Below are positions 22,596 through 36,000 of a stretch of DNA of 64,000 nucleotides, piece after piece. The translations under genes were made by a program, and so were the position numbers. The DNA comes from Apiospora phragmitis. Lineage: Eukaryota > Ascomycota > Sordariomycetes > Amphisphaeriales > Apiosporaceae. Location of the stretch: positions 124,001 to 188,000 of the forward strand of contig JAQQWL010000004.1 in NCBI GenBank assembly GCA_038363925.1. Reading direction: 5' to 3'. Each line of letters starts with the position of its first letter. The stretch's first letter is position 1. The notes under the pieces were generated by a model that saw nothing but the letters and a program-made list of their open reading frames with translations, did no database searches and had not been told where the DNA came from.

Positions 22596-24233
22596 ATGAG
22601 TCAGGAGAATGTGTTTCTGCGCTATGCAAGTAAGTACTTGTCAGATGCAGACTTACTCTACGCTGACTTAACTGTGCCTATACTGATCACCAGCAACCCA
22701 GGCCCTTGCGAGCGGCGCATGATCTCCCGAGAAGACCTCGGCTTCTACTGCAACATCGTCGTGGGCGCAACCTATGAATTTGGACAACGCGGCGCCAAAG
22801 AGGCCGACCTGCAGTCCCTCCAAACCTTTGCGGGCCCGCTCAAGCACTGCATCGAGAAGTTCCCCTATCTCAAGATCGTGACCCGCGATGCGTCGACGGA
22901 GAAGCCCTTCTTCGAGCGCGTCACGAGCCTGAATCTCACGAATCATTTGACGGTCGTCGAACGCCCCATTGCTACGAACCCCGACGATGGGGACGATAAA
23001 TGGATGGAACCACTCCTCGAGTCCCTGGTTGACAAGCCGAACTCCATCGCGTCGATCCCGCCCTGGAGGGTCGTCGTCTGTCCGATCGCGCTGGCCCGCT
23101 GCTTCGTCGCGTTCGCGTACTCCCACATCGTCGGGGACGGCCCGGCCGCTCTGGCCTTCCACCGCGCGTTTCTCGATGGCCTACGGCGGCAACAGCGACA
23201 ACAAACGACCGGTCTCCAGGAAGTGGTAGAAGAGAAGACACTGCTTACCGTGCCTGAGTTTGCATTGCCGGACCCATTCGACGTCCCCGGCCGTCTCCCC
23301 ATCTCCTGGTCGTTCCTGCTGGGTCCGCTGCTGGCCGTATTGCTGCCCAAGTTCGTCGCCGGCTGGCTCGGGCTCCAGGCGCACGCCGCCAAGATCGACG
23401 AGGGCACCTGGACGGGCAGTGATGTCTTCTTCGAGCCTGGGACGCAGCGCAGTCGCGTGAAGGCGTTCGCTATCGATGATGCTCGCGTATCCAATTTTAT
23501 AAAAGCTTCTCGAGCTCACGACGCCAAGCTAACAGGAACCATGCATCAGCTGGTGGTAAGTGGCACTTTTCCATGTTTACCTTATTGACCATGGATGGAT
23601 CAAGGACATTCATTAGCTGACGTCAGACTGCTTCAGGTCCGCGCCCTGAGCAAGCACATCATCACACACGACAAGGCCACCACCACCACAAACTTCACAT
23701 CACAGACCGCCATCAGCATGCGGGCTTCCATCGGCGTCCCGCGCGAGGAATGGGGTAACTACGCGTCCGGCTGCTACGGAGTCCACCCCATCGAAAAGGA
23801 AGCCACAAAGGGGCTTCTCCCGGCCCGGATGTGGGAAAACGCGTCGTCGCTTTCGAACACCATCGCCGAGAGCGCCGTGCAGCTACGGGACCAGCCGCTG
23901 GGCCTGCTGCGGTACGCGCCGAGCATCCGAAACTGGATGTTGGGCAAGGTCGGCGGCCGGCGGGACTGCTCGTACGAGGTGAGCAACCTGACCAGCTTCG
24001 ACGGCGAGGTTTCAGGCAGCTGCTGCAATATCACCAATATGGTCTTCGCGCAGCCGGGCGGCGTCGTCAGCGCCCCGTTGGCGTTCAACCTGGTCAGCGT
24101 CCGCGGCGGGCCACTGCTGGGCACCATCACGTGGGGCCAGGGCGCGCTGGGCGTGCCCGTTGAGGCGGAGGAGGCGCTGGTGGAGGGGATCCGGAGGTCG
24201 CTCGTCGAGGACTTTGCTGGCATTGGTAGTTAA
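22596..24233 (+). CDS. Alcohol O-acetyltransferase-like enzyme (BAHD/condensation fold)
   Basis: Most like the fungal alcohol acetyltransferase family, which transfers acetyl from acetyl-CoA to alcohols to make esters. The true substrate is unknown. Exons are 22596-22629, 22702-23555 and 23637-24233, with GT-AG introns of 72 and 81 bp, giving an uninterrupted 494-residue protein. Seen: N-terminal YASPCERRMISRED followed by LGFYCNIVVGA, typical of the family start, and the catalytic HxxxDG motif as SHIVGDGPAALAFH near residue 160. A C-terminal half follows with the FTSQTAISMR and SNLTSFDG segments, expected around the active-site tunnel. A hydrophobic stretch (SFLLGPLLAVLLP) could hold it to a membrane. 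No frameshift was found. Confidence is high for the fold and moderate for the activity. Confidence 0.85.
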
Positions 24234-24669
24234 CCATCAGGTTCGAAAAGAAGGCGATCCTAGGAAATCACGGGTGCTTAAGTCTAATGGTATCAAAACT
24301 GCTAGAGAGCACAGCCGGCATAATCAGTAATCTCTAGTCGATGTCACATCTATCTATAATTAACATAATGATTGTTACAGGTATTCTGATCTCTAAATAT
24401 CTTCACGTTCGAGTGGCATCGTAAGTTCCAGTTGCCGCTTTCGCTGCTTACTCCCCCTTAAGTTAAAGTGGCTGGCTGTAACCTAGATTGCAAGCACCGA
24501 CCAGCTATATCAATTCTACCTGTAATTATCTCGGATCTTCTATAAGATTGCTTTTCCTGCGACGAAACAAGCTTTCTCGGGTCGAGCCCGACTAGAGCCC
24601 ATTGACGGCTGCCTCTCGAGCCACGGTGCCATCCCATGATGCCCACCTCGAATTGAGACTTCCAGATTT

Positions 24670-24704
<35 letters not shown>

Positions 24705-27244
24705 AACCAAGAGGTTTGGAGGTGTATTGTGTGCGCGTGCACAGTGTGATCGAGCGTGCTGATTGGATGGGGCTGGCAGGAAAGGAGAAGTAATTTCCGG
24801 GCGGTTGGCTTTGCTGGACTTTGGCCTCGCCATCTCGATTGGCTGGGTGCCTGGCATGATCTTGGCCCCGGGATGTGGTGGAGAGTGGCCTGGCCGGAAG
24901 AGGCTAGCCCCCTACGCCGGTAAGGGGGAATAAGGATGGAGTCGCTGCCCACCTGGCTCATCTCCATCAAATCAAATCAAATGAAAAAAATACAGGCAGC
25001 CATGGCAGCCGGGGAAGAAAGCCAGTGCCAAGGAGGAGCAGGAAGTTCGGTTCGTTCTCCTTTTGTCGACATGCTTGCATGCAGTTTTGATGGAGTTATT
25101 AGCCGCTTAGGAGATGTCCGTCAGCAGCAGCAGAAATTCTGCGTAGAAGCCTGTCCAATCCGCCCGGCTAAGCACGCGCAGTCGACGACGGCCGGGGGGG
25201 CAGTGTAACAGCGGTTCCTGGGTAAGCAGACCGTTAGGTAGGTCGTAGTCGTAGTCCAGTAGGGGCGGGGGCGCATGCAAGCAAGCACAGGCACGCAGCA
25301 CGCTCGCGCTCACGCTGGATTGATTTTCCTTGGAAATGACTGCTGCAAGTCATGGTCCCTAAAAAACAAACTAATAGCCAACTTTCTCGTCGCATAGCAT
25401 CATCGTCTTTCTACCTCTTCCCTCCAAGTCTTGAAGTCCCCGCTTGGCTTGATTTCGTCGGTCGTTGATTCAGTCACTCTTTTGCTGCAATATCGTCATT
25501 ACACTCGTTTTTCATAACACAACCACACTCGCTAACTTCAAACTCATCATCGCGCTCTCTCACCGACTCACTCTCACTTCAAAATCATCATTCACTCGTT
25601 TGAACATTACCCTTGCCTACCTACCTAGGTCTCACCCTCTCTTCGTGCTTCTTGGATCCTCCTGTCAAGCCTCCTTTCAGTTTCAGAAAACACCACTCCC
25701 CCAGGAAAGAGGAGCCGGATTCAGTTGCACTGCCCATACTTACTACTACCACAAGACTAATATCTCACACAACTCCACACGCCGCCAACGCCGAGGGGAG
25801 AGAGATGTATTAGTTCTATTTGATCTAAACTTGGGTTCATTCGTTACATCCTTACGCCTTCGCCCGCTCTATACAATACTTAATTGCTCGACGCTGCCAC
25901 CATCGAAGCGCCCGCCCACGACGACCACGACGCCCGCTCTTCGCATTACCGAGACGGGCAGCCAGCTGATTGTAATGTTTGATTGTTAAACAAAAATTTA
26001 CCTTGAATTGCTACTACCACCGGCTTCTCCTCTCTACGTCCCGGGGATTTAGAGTTGACTTGGCGACACGGAAAAGACCCTTTTTCTTTCATCTGAACTT
26101 CGGCACCATAACCTTCTGAAACAACAAGGCTGCACATCATCAGCATCAGCCCAGTCCGCCGTTGAACTCACACGACAATATTGGACATCTGGAACTCTGC
26201 TGTGCCAGATCTTCTGGAAGCCCGAACCTTCTATACCTACCTACTTACATAGGTACCGCCAACACAGCTTTGCCAAGTTGCCTATTGCTTCCAAGTTCCT
26301 GCCTCCCCTAGAGCTAAGGAAGCTGCAAGCACCAAGACCCAAGGGTCGCCGTACGGTCCGTCGCATCACCGACCCGACCCAAAATAGCTCCCTCCCTTGC
26401 ATAACCGCCCACTTTGGCAGCATTAGTTGATTGATTCATCATTCCTTCGCTCCATCATTCAATCGAGTTGGGCCGGTGCTGTGCCAGACGAGGACATCGG
26501 ATTGGTCGGAAACGCCTTTCTGGTCTATCCTGTTGCTTCCTTGCTTCTCTCGATATTTCACCCTTCGACACGGTTATCATTTGTTGTTATCCGCTGGTTG
26601 CGGTGTAGCATCGCCAGGGCAATCCCGCTGTATTGTGCATTGTGGTCTCGGTCCAGGATCTTGAGACACTTCCCGCGCCTTACTCGCCAATCCCCAATTC
26701 CAGCGCACATCAGGGGACCGGGTTTCCTCAGTGATCCCACCCTTCAGCTTTCTGGCCCAGCTGCATCTTTCGGCACTCGGTCCAAACGGTGCAACGCATC
26801 AATTCCCTGTGATTCGCTCTTTTTATCTTCGCAGCGTTGAAACATCGCAGGCCCGGTTGCACCGAGTCTAACTCAACCCACCGCGTCTGTCTCTGGGAAC
26901 CCAAACGTCAGAGACCCTTTCCCACACGTCGAACTTGTTCTACCCAATAACCAAGTCGACTTTGCTGGGCATTCGACACTCGTCCTCCTCTGCCTTCAGA
27001 CGACGAGACCAAGCAGTTACTAAAATACATACTTAATCACAAGACACGTCACGAAATACGGCATACCATCTAATATACCGAGCAAGGTACCTACCGACTA
27101 TCACTACTCGCACTATTACAGCACCGCCGAGCAGGATATACACGGATTGGAGTTGCTCCCCGAACAGGACGGCAGGAAAATATCAATACCTCATTAATCT
27201 TTTGGCAGTAGCCTTTCCGCGGAAGGCCAGCAAATGCAATAATA
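24234..27244. other. Spacer and long leader of the TBC gene
   Basis: No gene recognised in 3 kb. It contains an A33 tract (24671-24703). From about 25380 it turns CT/CA-rich with CTACC repeats (25615, 26235, 27090), typical of a long 5' leader or promoter for the TBC gene. A 137-codon frame at 26427 lacks any domain and is probably chance. Confidence 0.55.
24671..24703. repeat. A33 homopolymer
   Basis: Thirty-three consecutive A with no gene end nearby. It could be the scar of a retroposed transcript or simple slippage. No adjacent reverse-transcribed gene or target-site duplication was recognised. Confidence 0.95.
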
Positions 27245-29535
27245 ATGAATTACGAGACCGACAACACCGTTTCCGGAGCGATTGATTTGTGCGTGCCCAG
27301 TCCTGGCTCCCCGCCCGGCATGATCTCGTCCAAGACGTCCAGAGCGTCCTCTTTGCGGTCCTCCATTGGTTCAGATGACGACAACCACCAAGTAGTCGAT
27401 GTCGGCAACTTTGAAGAAATCGGCCTCGAAGACGATACCGTCACCGTTGACGCCGCCCATTCTCGCGACCTCACCCAGAACAAGAACACCCCGAACCCAT
27501 ACAGTGCCTCCTATGCCGCCGACCTGCGAGCTCGTTCAGCGAAACATGTCGGCACCACAGGCACCACAGTACGCCAGCAACAGGCCCAGCCCAACACGGC
27601 CCGCCCTCAGCGTGACATCACGGCCGCGGGCAAGACTCGCCCCGCCTTCCTAAACTTCAGGGGCCAACAATTCAGGGACACCAGCACAAACAACCTGTCC
27701 GGTCTAGGCCCGCAACCTCATCCCGGCCCGGCCCCTATCCGCGGCCTTCTCGTGCGCTCCAGTTCCACAACCGCCGCCAGCCGCCGGCACAGAAGCCCCA
27801 GCCCCAACCTCTCACTGCGCACAACGACCCCCGCGAAATCCTAGTGTCGGTGCTCTTCCGCGGCGGAGAAGCTGGCAGTCCAGTCAAGAGCCCAAGTCGT
27901 CCATAGAGTTGGAAAGGGAGTTTGACGAACAAGATGACGACGACCATGTGCCAGAAGGCTTCATTCTCGATAACGTCCCTATTTCTCCCGACCCATGGAA
28001 GATCGCACCCCCAGCCGCCCCGTCTCTACCTCCACATCCCCGAAAGATCCAAGTCGCGCGTCCGCAGTGTTGGTAACGGCACACCGCTGGTCCCCGCCGA
28101 GCAAGGATCCCTCCGATCGCCCTCGTGGCGGTCAGACGTCTCCTCGGCCGAGTCGATCAAGAGCCCCGGCATCTGCCCGTCTCCGCTGAAGGGTAGAGCC
28201 AAGAGCTGGAATGCGGCCTTGTTCGAGCTGAGTGCGGAGGCCAGGTCTCTCACGGAGAAGCTGGAGGAGCACGCCAATGAGCTCGACAAGCACGGCATCA
28301 ACGGCGGCCCCGCTTCACGACCGGTGCCCAAACCCCGCGTCAAGTCGGCGCTGGCCGAGCTCCCACCCTTGCGGAGGACGAACATCATGATCGACCCCCT
28401 TCCCATCTCGAAAGAGAAAGAGGCCGTCCTCTCGCGCACGCGGCCTTCCTGGTTACCGCCGAAGGATCCTGCCGAGGAGAAGAAGCATATCAGGGAGTAC
28501 CAAAAGATGATGGTCAAGAGCATTGAAGCCGACAAGCGCCGCACTGCTGCCAAGCTAGAAAAAGAAAAGAACAAGGACGACATGTCTGGCAACACTCTTC
28601 GCATTTGGGAAGAGGATGTGCTACCACGGTGGAACGAGGCCATCCGGGAGCGCCGGACGCGCGAGCTGTGGTGGAAAGGAGTGGCGCCGCGGAGTCGGGG
28701 TGCCGTTTGGACCAGGGCCATCGGCAATGAGCTGGGTCTGACGGAGACTAGCTACCACGCAGCCCTGGCACGAGCTCACGAGATGGAGCAGCGTGTTACC
28801 GAAGGCATGGCGACGACCGAGGATGAGAGGCGGATCAGCTGGTTCAACCAGATTCGTCGCGATGTCAAGGACAACACCTGGGTTGATCTCAAGATCTTCC
28901 AAGCCGGAGGGCCTCTGCATGACTCGCTTGTCGATGTTCTGAAGGCATATGCCATGTACAGGAGTGACATTGGCTATGTCTCGGGCATTAATGTAAGTTG
29001 TTTTGCCCCTTCTTCTGATGTTGCCATCAGTTCACTAACATCATAACTCTAGACCATTGCAGCCACTCTTCTGCTGAACCTGCCCTCGGCCACGGCAAGC
29101 TTCATCGCCCTGGCCAACCTATTGAACCGTCCTTTGCCCCTGTCGTTCATCGCTTGTGACCACGGGGCGAAGCACAGCGCATATAATCTATTGTTGGATA
29201 CTCTCTCCAAGAAGAGCCCTCGCCTCCATGAGCACCTCGTCAGCGAAGAGTTATCACTCGACCCCGAGTTGTACCTCGCCGAGCTTTTCTCGGCCATGTT
29301 CACGCAGCACCTGTCTCTGGACGACTGCAGCCGCCTGTGGGATGTCTACGTGTTCGAAGGCGACTCCGCGCTCGTCCGGGCGGGCGTCGCGCTTCTGCTC
29401 GAGAACGAAGGCCGCCTGCTCGCCGCCAAGACGCAAAAGGAGGTCCTGGCGGTGTGCGCGGCGGGCCACCAGAAGACATTACAAGGCCGCGGCGACGACT
29501 GGATGGTGCGGGTTCGCAGTGCCGGCAAGGCATAA
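27245..29535 (+). CDS. TBC (Rab-GAP-like) domain protein, catalytic fingers missing
   Basis: TBC domains normally stimulate GTP hydrolysis by Rab GTPases using an Arg (IxxDxxR) and a Gln (YxQ). Here the matching places read IRRDVKD (28852-28872) and YVSGIN (28975-28992), so both residues are absent. About 743 residues from exons 27245-28992 and 29053-29535 (60-bp intron right after GIN). The first 350 residues are disordered and Ser/Pro/Arg-rich; then comes a helical region (LEKEKNKDDMSGN) and the TBC domain (RSRGAVWTRAIGNELGL; LLLNLPSATASFIALANLL; LWDVYVFEGDSALVRAGVAL). Three frame breaks lie in the disordered part: one in the C/G runs of about 27700-27740, one at 27891-27893 (one C short) and one at 28038-28041 (one C extra). 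The TBC domain itself is uninterrupted. Confidence 0.9.
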
Positions 29536-32500
29536 AGAGAAAAGGCAAACTTTTTTTACCCTTCGTCGTAAAAAACAACAACCCAAAACCCAACAACTTT
29601 GCGTATTGTTATATAGCAAGCAAGCGAGTCATGAATGTTACCTTAAACTCTAATGGATTTAATGGAAATTATACTTCTATCTTGGGAGGATATTTACTGA
29701 TCATTCGACTAATGTCTGTCTATTGGTCTGCTTTCTGTGACTCCGTGGATGATGCAATGTGATCCCTCTTTGTGGCTATTTAGTAGTATGTATGAGGGCT
29801 ATAAGGATGGCCTCGATGGCGTCTTCTCGACGGGGGTTTGATACACCCATGGCCTGTCGGTGTACTTGTTTGATAGGTACCTGAGGCCAGCAACAATTTT
29901 CATTTCACGGTTTCTCGCCCTGCCGCTATTCCGTCGTGTCATATGCAGATGCCCTTCCAGTATGCATGACTTCTTACATCCGGCGGTTCAGACCCGAATG
30001 CTCGTTTGGCAACCTTGCATATTAGCAAACAACCCAAGGTTGCAGTTACAGGTACATACAGTACATACATTCTTCTTCATTCACGCATCTTGATAGCTCG
30101 GTCGTCGTCTGGTTATTGTGCCTATTACGTAGTATATCCATGTGACCGGTGGTGTTATCATATTATACAGCCTGTTTGTTGTATACACGAAAGGACGTGA
30201 TGAGGAGGCCGTTTTGGTCTGGAACCTGCGACCACGCCGGCTATGAGTAGGTACCGCACACGGCAGACCCGAGACGGGAAGCCAGCCGTATGTAGTGCTT
30301 GCTTGGCGGCGTGACATTGCCTCCTTGGCCTCCTCCCCATTGCTTTCTCGTCCTCTTCGTCGCCGGTGCGGTGGTAGGTAGTACTGGTACTAGTAGTAGC
30401 AGAAAGATACATAGTCGTGATCGTCGTCGTCGTCGTCGTGTTCGTCTTCGTCGTCATTGTTAACAGCGGAAATCTGCAGTGAACTTGGCCACGTCCGGCG
30501 GCGTGGGAAGGTGGCTTGTCCCATCATACCATATCAACATGGATCCACCATCTCGACCACGTCACACGTCGTCGCTGTATCAGCCTAATTCGTCGTCGCC
30601 GTCGTCTTCTCCTACTTTTCCCTGGGCAGGTCCTTGCAGATTCGGCGACCGTCAGTTTTGCCTCCCAGTGCATTAGTCACGGGCCCCAAGACCATGTCAA
30701 TTTCTGCTTGCCAGTTTTGATTCGTCCTCAACGACACGTGTGACCAGCTCGATCCGCTCTGGAAAGCTGCCGTCATAGTTCATGGTGGGATCTCAACTCA
30801 GTCCAGGGGTGGTGGTATGGGTAGCTGCCTACAGAAATCTGGGCTCAAGTCGTCCAGGCTATGTATGTTCCTCTTCCACCGTCAACGTCGTGTATAATCT
30901 CGCGTGTATGTCCCGACAGGGACACCCCATCCTTTGGTAGTTGCTCGGCAACGACTCTCACGAAGGATCTTCCGTTGGCTGATCTGGGTCAACTCGGCTG
31001 CCAGGCGTTTTGCATTGTGTGCCACTTGTCAGGGAGCCACATCTGCTAGCATGATCCTTGGGGGTCCCAACCTGCCTTATGCAAGATATCGAGTATAGGA
31101 GGCTGTGAGTTAGGCAAATAGATACAGTGTGATATATTGGAATAGACAACATCCATATGCTACTGATACTCTGGCATCTTATAAGTATTGTGGGCTCGTA
31201 ACCCTTCGGCTTTCGTATGGAAAAATCCGGGCTCAATAATGGGCCTCGATCGAGGCGTCACATTACGGACCTTCTTCTGGTGCATGGTGATCCGGAGCCT
31301 TGCAGCGTCTATCGAGCAGGCCCGTGACACTCCTCCGTTTCTAGATACATAGAAGCTCACCGACTCATACAGTCAATAATCTCGGATGCTATTACTACTT
31401 AGAATAAGGGCAGCGAGGGTAATGTCGGCCAAGTTTGCAGCATTCCATGCCGCTGTGGCGCTTGCCGGCCTGTCCGAAGTGCCCAAGGTGACACCACCGT
31501 CATGGGGGCCAACCGGCTCAGCATCACTTACACGGAGGCAATGGACAGGGATCAATGCCATCTACGTGCCATCATGACAAAGCAAGAAAGGCTACAGCCC
31601 TATCGATGCCAAGACGAGCGGGGCCATTTTGAAGGCGGCTCGGCGGCATCAGAGGGAAACGATTCATCAAAAGAACTTATACCGTCTAGGTAGCCCGTGT
31701 TTCACGTCAAGTCTTTGGTGATATAGTGCGGAGTGCCCGCTGCATAAAATCCAAATCATACATAAGATAGCAAACGCCTGGGTCCGTTGTATGTGGTATT
31801 GGATGTGAAAGATGAGCTGATGAGTCGCACTGTCCCCTTGTACATAAGACGAGGGATTCCTGGTTCCTGGTCCCTGACCGTGCAACCTTGCCAGGGGTCG
31901 AATCACGCCGAAAGTGTGCCTCAACCACCACAACCACATACACACTCAACAACCGTGATCTTCTTCAACACGAAAGCAACAAACGCTTCTTTCATTGCTG
32001 CACTTTGACTGATTTCAAAAATATCAGGAACGAACAGTACCGGTTTCCGGAGTTGGGAACATTCTTTGGCCACCGTGAATAAGCCTGAGTACTGGACGGC
32101 AAACACTTCGTGTGGTGCGATCTGTCGAAAAAAAAAAGCAAACATGACAAGAACCAGGAGGGGTTGCAATCTACACACGCGGCCAGCTCCTCCGGATGAC
32201 CAACCGGTAATTGAATTCGCCATGGTCTCTAGGCATAAGGCAGCCAGCAGCCGCAAAAGAAAAAAAAAACCGATGGCTGGTATGAGTGTTACATGGTGCC
32301 TTGCTGCAGCTTCTCATACACAATTATATTGACTCGATATCTCACTTATGGCGAAGTCGCTGAGCTAGCCCCTTTCCGTCGGTGTCGGCCTTCATCTATC
32401 CCAGTTCTACCGGGACTTCGCAGCTACCCTAGACCGAGCCAAGGGGAGAAAAAGCAATCAATCAACCAAATATCTCGAGGCACTCTATCGAAACAAGCAG

Positions 32501-33029
32501 AACATGGCGCCGCTGCGGGCAAGGGATAAGAAAAATTTATTCGGCAGCGCGTTTGCCAGTCGCGCATCCTTTCTTAATGGACGCGTCCTTCGTGTTGCTT
32601 GCCATGGTAGGAACGGTCTAGGGTAGCTAGGTCTGAAGCCCTGGCGTATCTGTGCTGAAAGCCATGTTCCCTTCCCCAGGTCTGTCTGTTTGGTACACAT
32701 TTTGCCTTTGAATCCTATCGTATAAATCCGTCCTCACTTGGACATCCATGAGTTCTCTGCTTCTTTCTCGACTTCAAAACGTCAAAGACACGTCCACCTT
32801 GTTGTGAGGTATAGCTACCATCAACATATTACACTTGCCAAACATACACCAGTGAGACTGTTTCGGTTGACTGCTAGAATCAGTACTCTCTGAATCATCA
32901 CAACCTTGGGCTAGAAACCCTCGTTACAGGGTAACACCCGTCTCATCACCCGCTCTCAATCCCCCATAGCTCTTCACGTCATCCATCCCACAAGCGGGAA
33001 CGCTGCTGCCAAAGGCCGGGTGTTCGACC
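29536..33029. other. Gene-poor spacer, 3.5 kb
   Basis: No gene recognised on either strand. It contains a short CGT repeat near 30420-30440 and several scattered short frames without motifs. The last few hundred bases would be the promoter of the 33030 gene. Confidence 0.55.
30420..30440. repeat. (CGT)n short tandem repeat
   Basis: About seven CGT/TCG units followed by imperfect copies to about 30455. Non-coding as far as can be seen. Confidence 0.7.
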
Positions 33030-36000
33030 ATGGTCATCCTTGAGGGAGAAGCGGCGAAGACCGAGTTTCTCCGCGAGGTGTGGGAGCGTAGAGACGAGTT
33101 GCTAGAGTCGCCCGAGGACACCAAGAAGACTGCGTTCTGGGTTTCTATAGCAGAGGACTTCAAGTGGAAAGGGTGCCAGGTCTTCAGTGGGCCTCGCCAG
33201 GTAAGCGACCTTCTTTTACCTTAGACCGCCATCGGCGTCCGCACGAGTCATATCCTCACGTCTCGTCTACCCTGCCTCCCGCTTTCAACCTCACCTGATA
33301 ACCGGGCCTGCGTTCTATATGCCAAAACCTGAGTCCTGCCATCACCTTCGTCCTCTCGTTGCTAACGAACCCGTCCTTGCCTGGACGTCTCTGCGTATAG
33401 GCCAAGGCAAGAATGGCGGCCATCTGCAAACACCGAAAGGGGAAAAGGGCCAACGGCACTCCTCGCAACTTCAAACTCAAGAAGAGAACCGAGTTTGAGA
33501 AGGCCAAGGACGCCATGATCCCTGTCTGGGATGCGGTCAAGCTGCTCAACAAAGCGACCGAGTTCAAGCGTCTGATGACGACATGCCTGTCCCCGGAGGC
33601 GATGGGGCTGAAGTTATCGCAGATCGCCGCCGCCGCCGCCGCAGCTAACACCGCCATCGGCGGCAGCGGCAGTGACGACGCTGCTGTCCGAAACGAGACG
33701 CGTGAAGAAGAAGACACGCGATTGATCATCCAGCCCCAAATGTACGAGGACATGGAGAAGTTCATCGCGAGAGTCAAGACGACACCATACGGGGCGCGGC
33801 TGGAGGACATGTCCCCAGAGTCCCAGGAGAGGGACATCGATCACGAGGCGAACAATGATGACGATGATGATGAAAGAGTGGATCCCAGTGCGCTTCCATC
33901 TATTGAGGAGGGAAATACTGATGATAGTGATGATAGCGATAGTTCCATCTCGGACTCTGCTGAAGGCAGGGGACAACGCCACCACTACTCATCAGGGAAG
34001 AGTATCGTCGTATAAACTCGTCGGAGTTACCAGGCCGGAACTTTAAAGGAGTTAGGTTGGTGCCCAAAAAGCAGAAGGAGCACGACATGTGGAGGAAAGA
34101 GTGGATTGCGCTGTACAGGAACAAGCACTTTCGAGGTCTCAGAGTTGAGGAGGAGGCAGCGTTGGCTAAGCGAGGGACTTCCTCATCAGGCAGTCGAGCA
34201 AAGAAACGACGAGGCAGTATGATGGAGCAAGCCCTCCTTCCCATACCACCGCAATCCTCTCAACCCGCCCGTGGCTCAAGTCCGATCTTTGCTGGGCCCG
34301 AGGGCCACCATTCACCTGAGATGGAAGAAGAAGAAGAAGAAGTCGGCACAGAGACCAACGAGTCCTCGACGTTTCGTGCGGGCCAGCAGGGCCCGGACTT
34401 TGCATCGAGCCCCCCGCCGCCAGAGACGGGCGACCTCATGAACATGGACCTTGACGAATTCATGTACGACTCTGATCCGAAACCATCCTCGGGCCTGAAC
34501 CAGCCGGCATCAAGTCGAACACCAATCCAGGGGCCTTCTCGCCGTCGAAGTTCGACGTGTTACCCCTATCCATCCGAAGACCCTCCAAGTCCCCGGGGGC
34601 GGCCATCCCCAATTCTGGGCGCCTCGCATCTCGACCGTCATCATAATCCTACCCCGGCACGGTCCGAGTCCGGGCTTTTAGTCTCCCAGGTCAGTCGTAC
34701 TCCGGTACCGGCGCCGCGGCCGTGGGAGGGTCTAGAGCGGAGAAAGCGCGAGGACACCATCTCTCCTCTTCTCCATGAATGCGTCGCAGCAAAAGGAAAA
34801 GGCTCGCAGAAGTGCTACGGCGGGACCGTCCAGCCAGCCAGCGGCAGAGCAGCGGAAGAGAAAGAGAAGCACCGTCGCATCAGACCCAAGTCTTTCGCAA
34901 TCTTCGAGCAAGGCCACCAGGACAAGTGTTGAGCTAGCTGGAGCCTCTGCATCATCTGGACAAGGCGCTCAGGGGGCAACAGCATGGGATCAGCAGCAGC
35001 AACGCGAATCATCTTCCATGTCGACGCAGCCAAGGCAACCTGAAGATCACGGCGCCACGACTGCAGCGGCAACAGCCAGCCCAGATTTACAGCCAGCTGT
35101 GAAGGAATTCAAGAAGAAAAAGAAAGAAAAGCAAACGAAACAGAAGGGGAAGGGGAAAAAGAAGGGGAAAAAGAAGGGAAAAGAGAAGGGAAAAAGAGAA
35201 GGAAAGGGGAAAGGGGGAGGAGGAAGTGGAAAAGGACGTGTGTGAAGAGGCAAGACCAGAACCGGCTGTTGTCGATACGAGGGACGACGACGTTCTACGA
35301 CAACATTTTGCCAACATTAAGAGGACCCGCCACGCCACGTACATCGGCGCACCAGCGTTGAATAATTCCATGGAGTACTTGCGAAGACAGGAGGTGACGA
35401 CCATCAACTTGCTAAGGGGAGCTGCCCGACGTCCGACTGCTGCTGCTGTAAAGCCGGCACCGTTGGGAGAGGCATGCTCTCTTGACGGAGTTGAATCTGC
35501 ATTACCCTCCTCGTCACAGAATATAGCATCACAGGGACCCCCTAGGGCACCAAGGAAGATGCTGGAAATGCAAAGATACCACACCTCCATACCTACACCG
35601 GCGGAGGCACCACGACACTTAGCGGCGGCAGCGACAGGGTCAAATGCCTTACCAGTTGCACACTCACCACTACTACGACAGACGGCGGATGGAGACGACG
35701 AAAGCTCCCACAGCCGGGACGAGTCACATGCCATTCAAACCAAGAAGAAAGGTAATAGTTTCAACCGGGCGAAATGGACGGAAAGACGCCGGGGCATAAT
35801 GAATGGCCGCAACTCGGCTGTGCCACCGTCACCAGCTGCCCAATTACCGCGCCGTGAGCCCACTCTCGAGAATGGGACAGGGCAAGCGGAAAGTTCCTAC
35901 TCGCCGGCGAAGCAACGGGACAGGCGGCACAGTACCACGAGCCTTCACGACGCTGCTGCTATGCCGCCACCGCCGCTGTCATCTGCGGTTCCCAAACCGA

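Noticed and set aside
24671..24703. A33 tract as the end of a processed pseudogene
   Set aside because: No coding-like sequence precedes it on either strand and no flanking duplication was seen.
26427..26840. 137-codon frame upstream of the TBC gene
   Set aside because: No motif or codon bias; lies within the CT-rich leader region.
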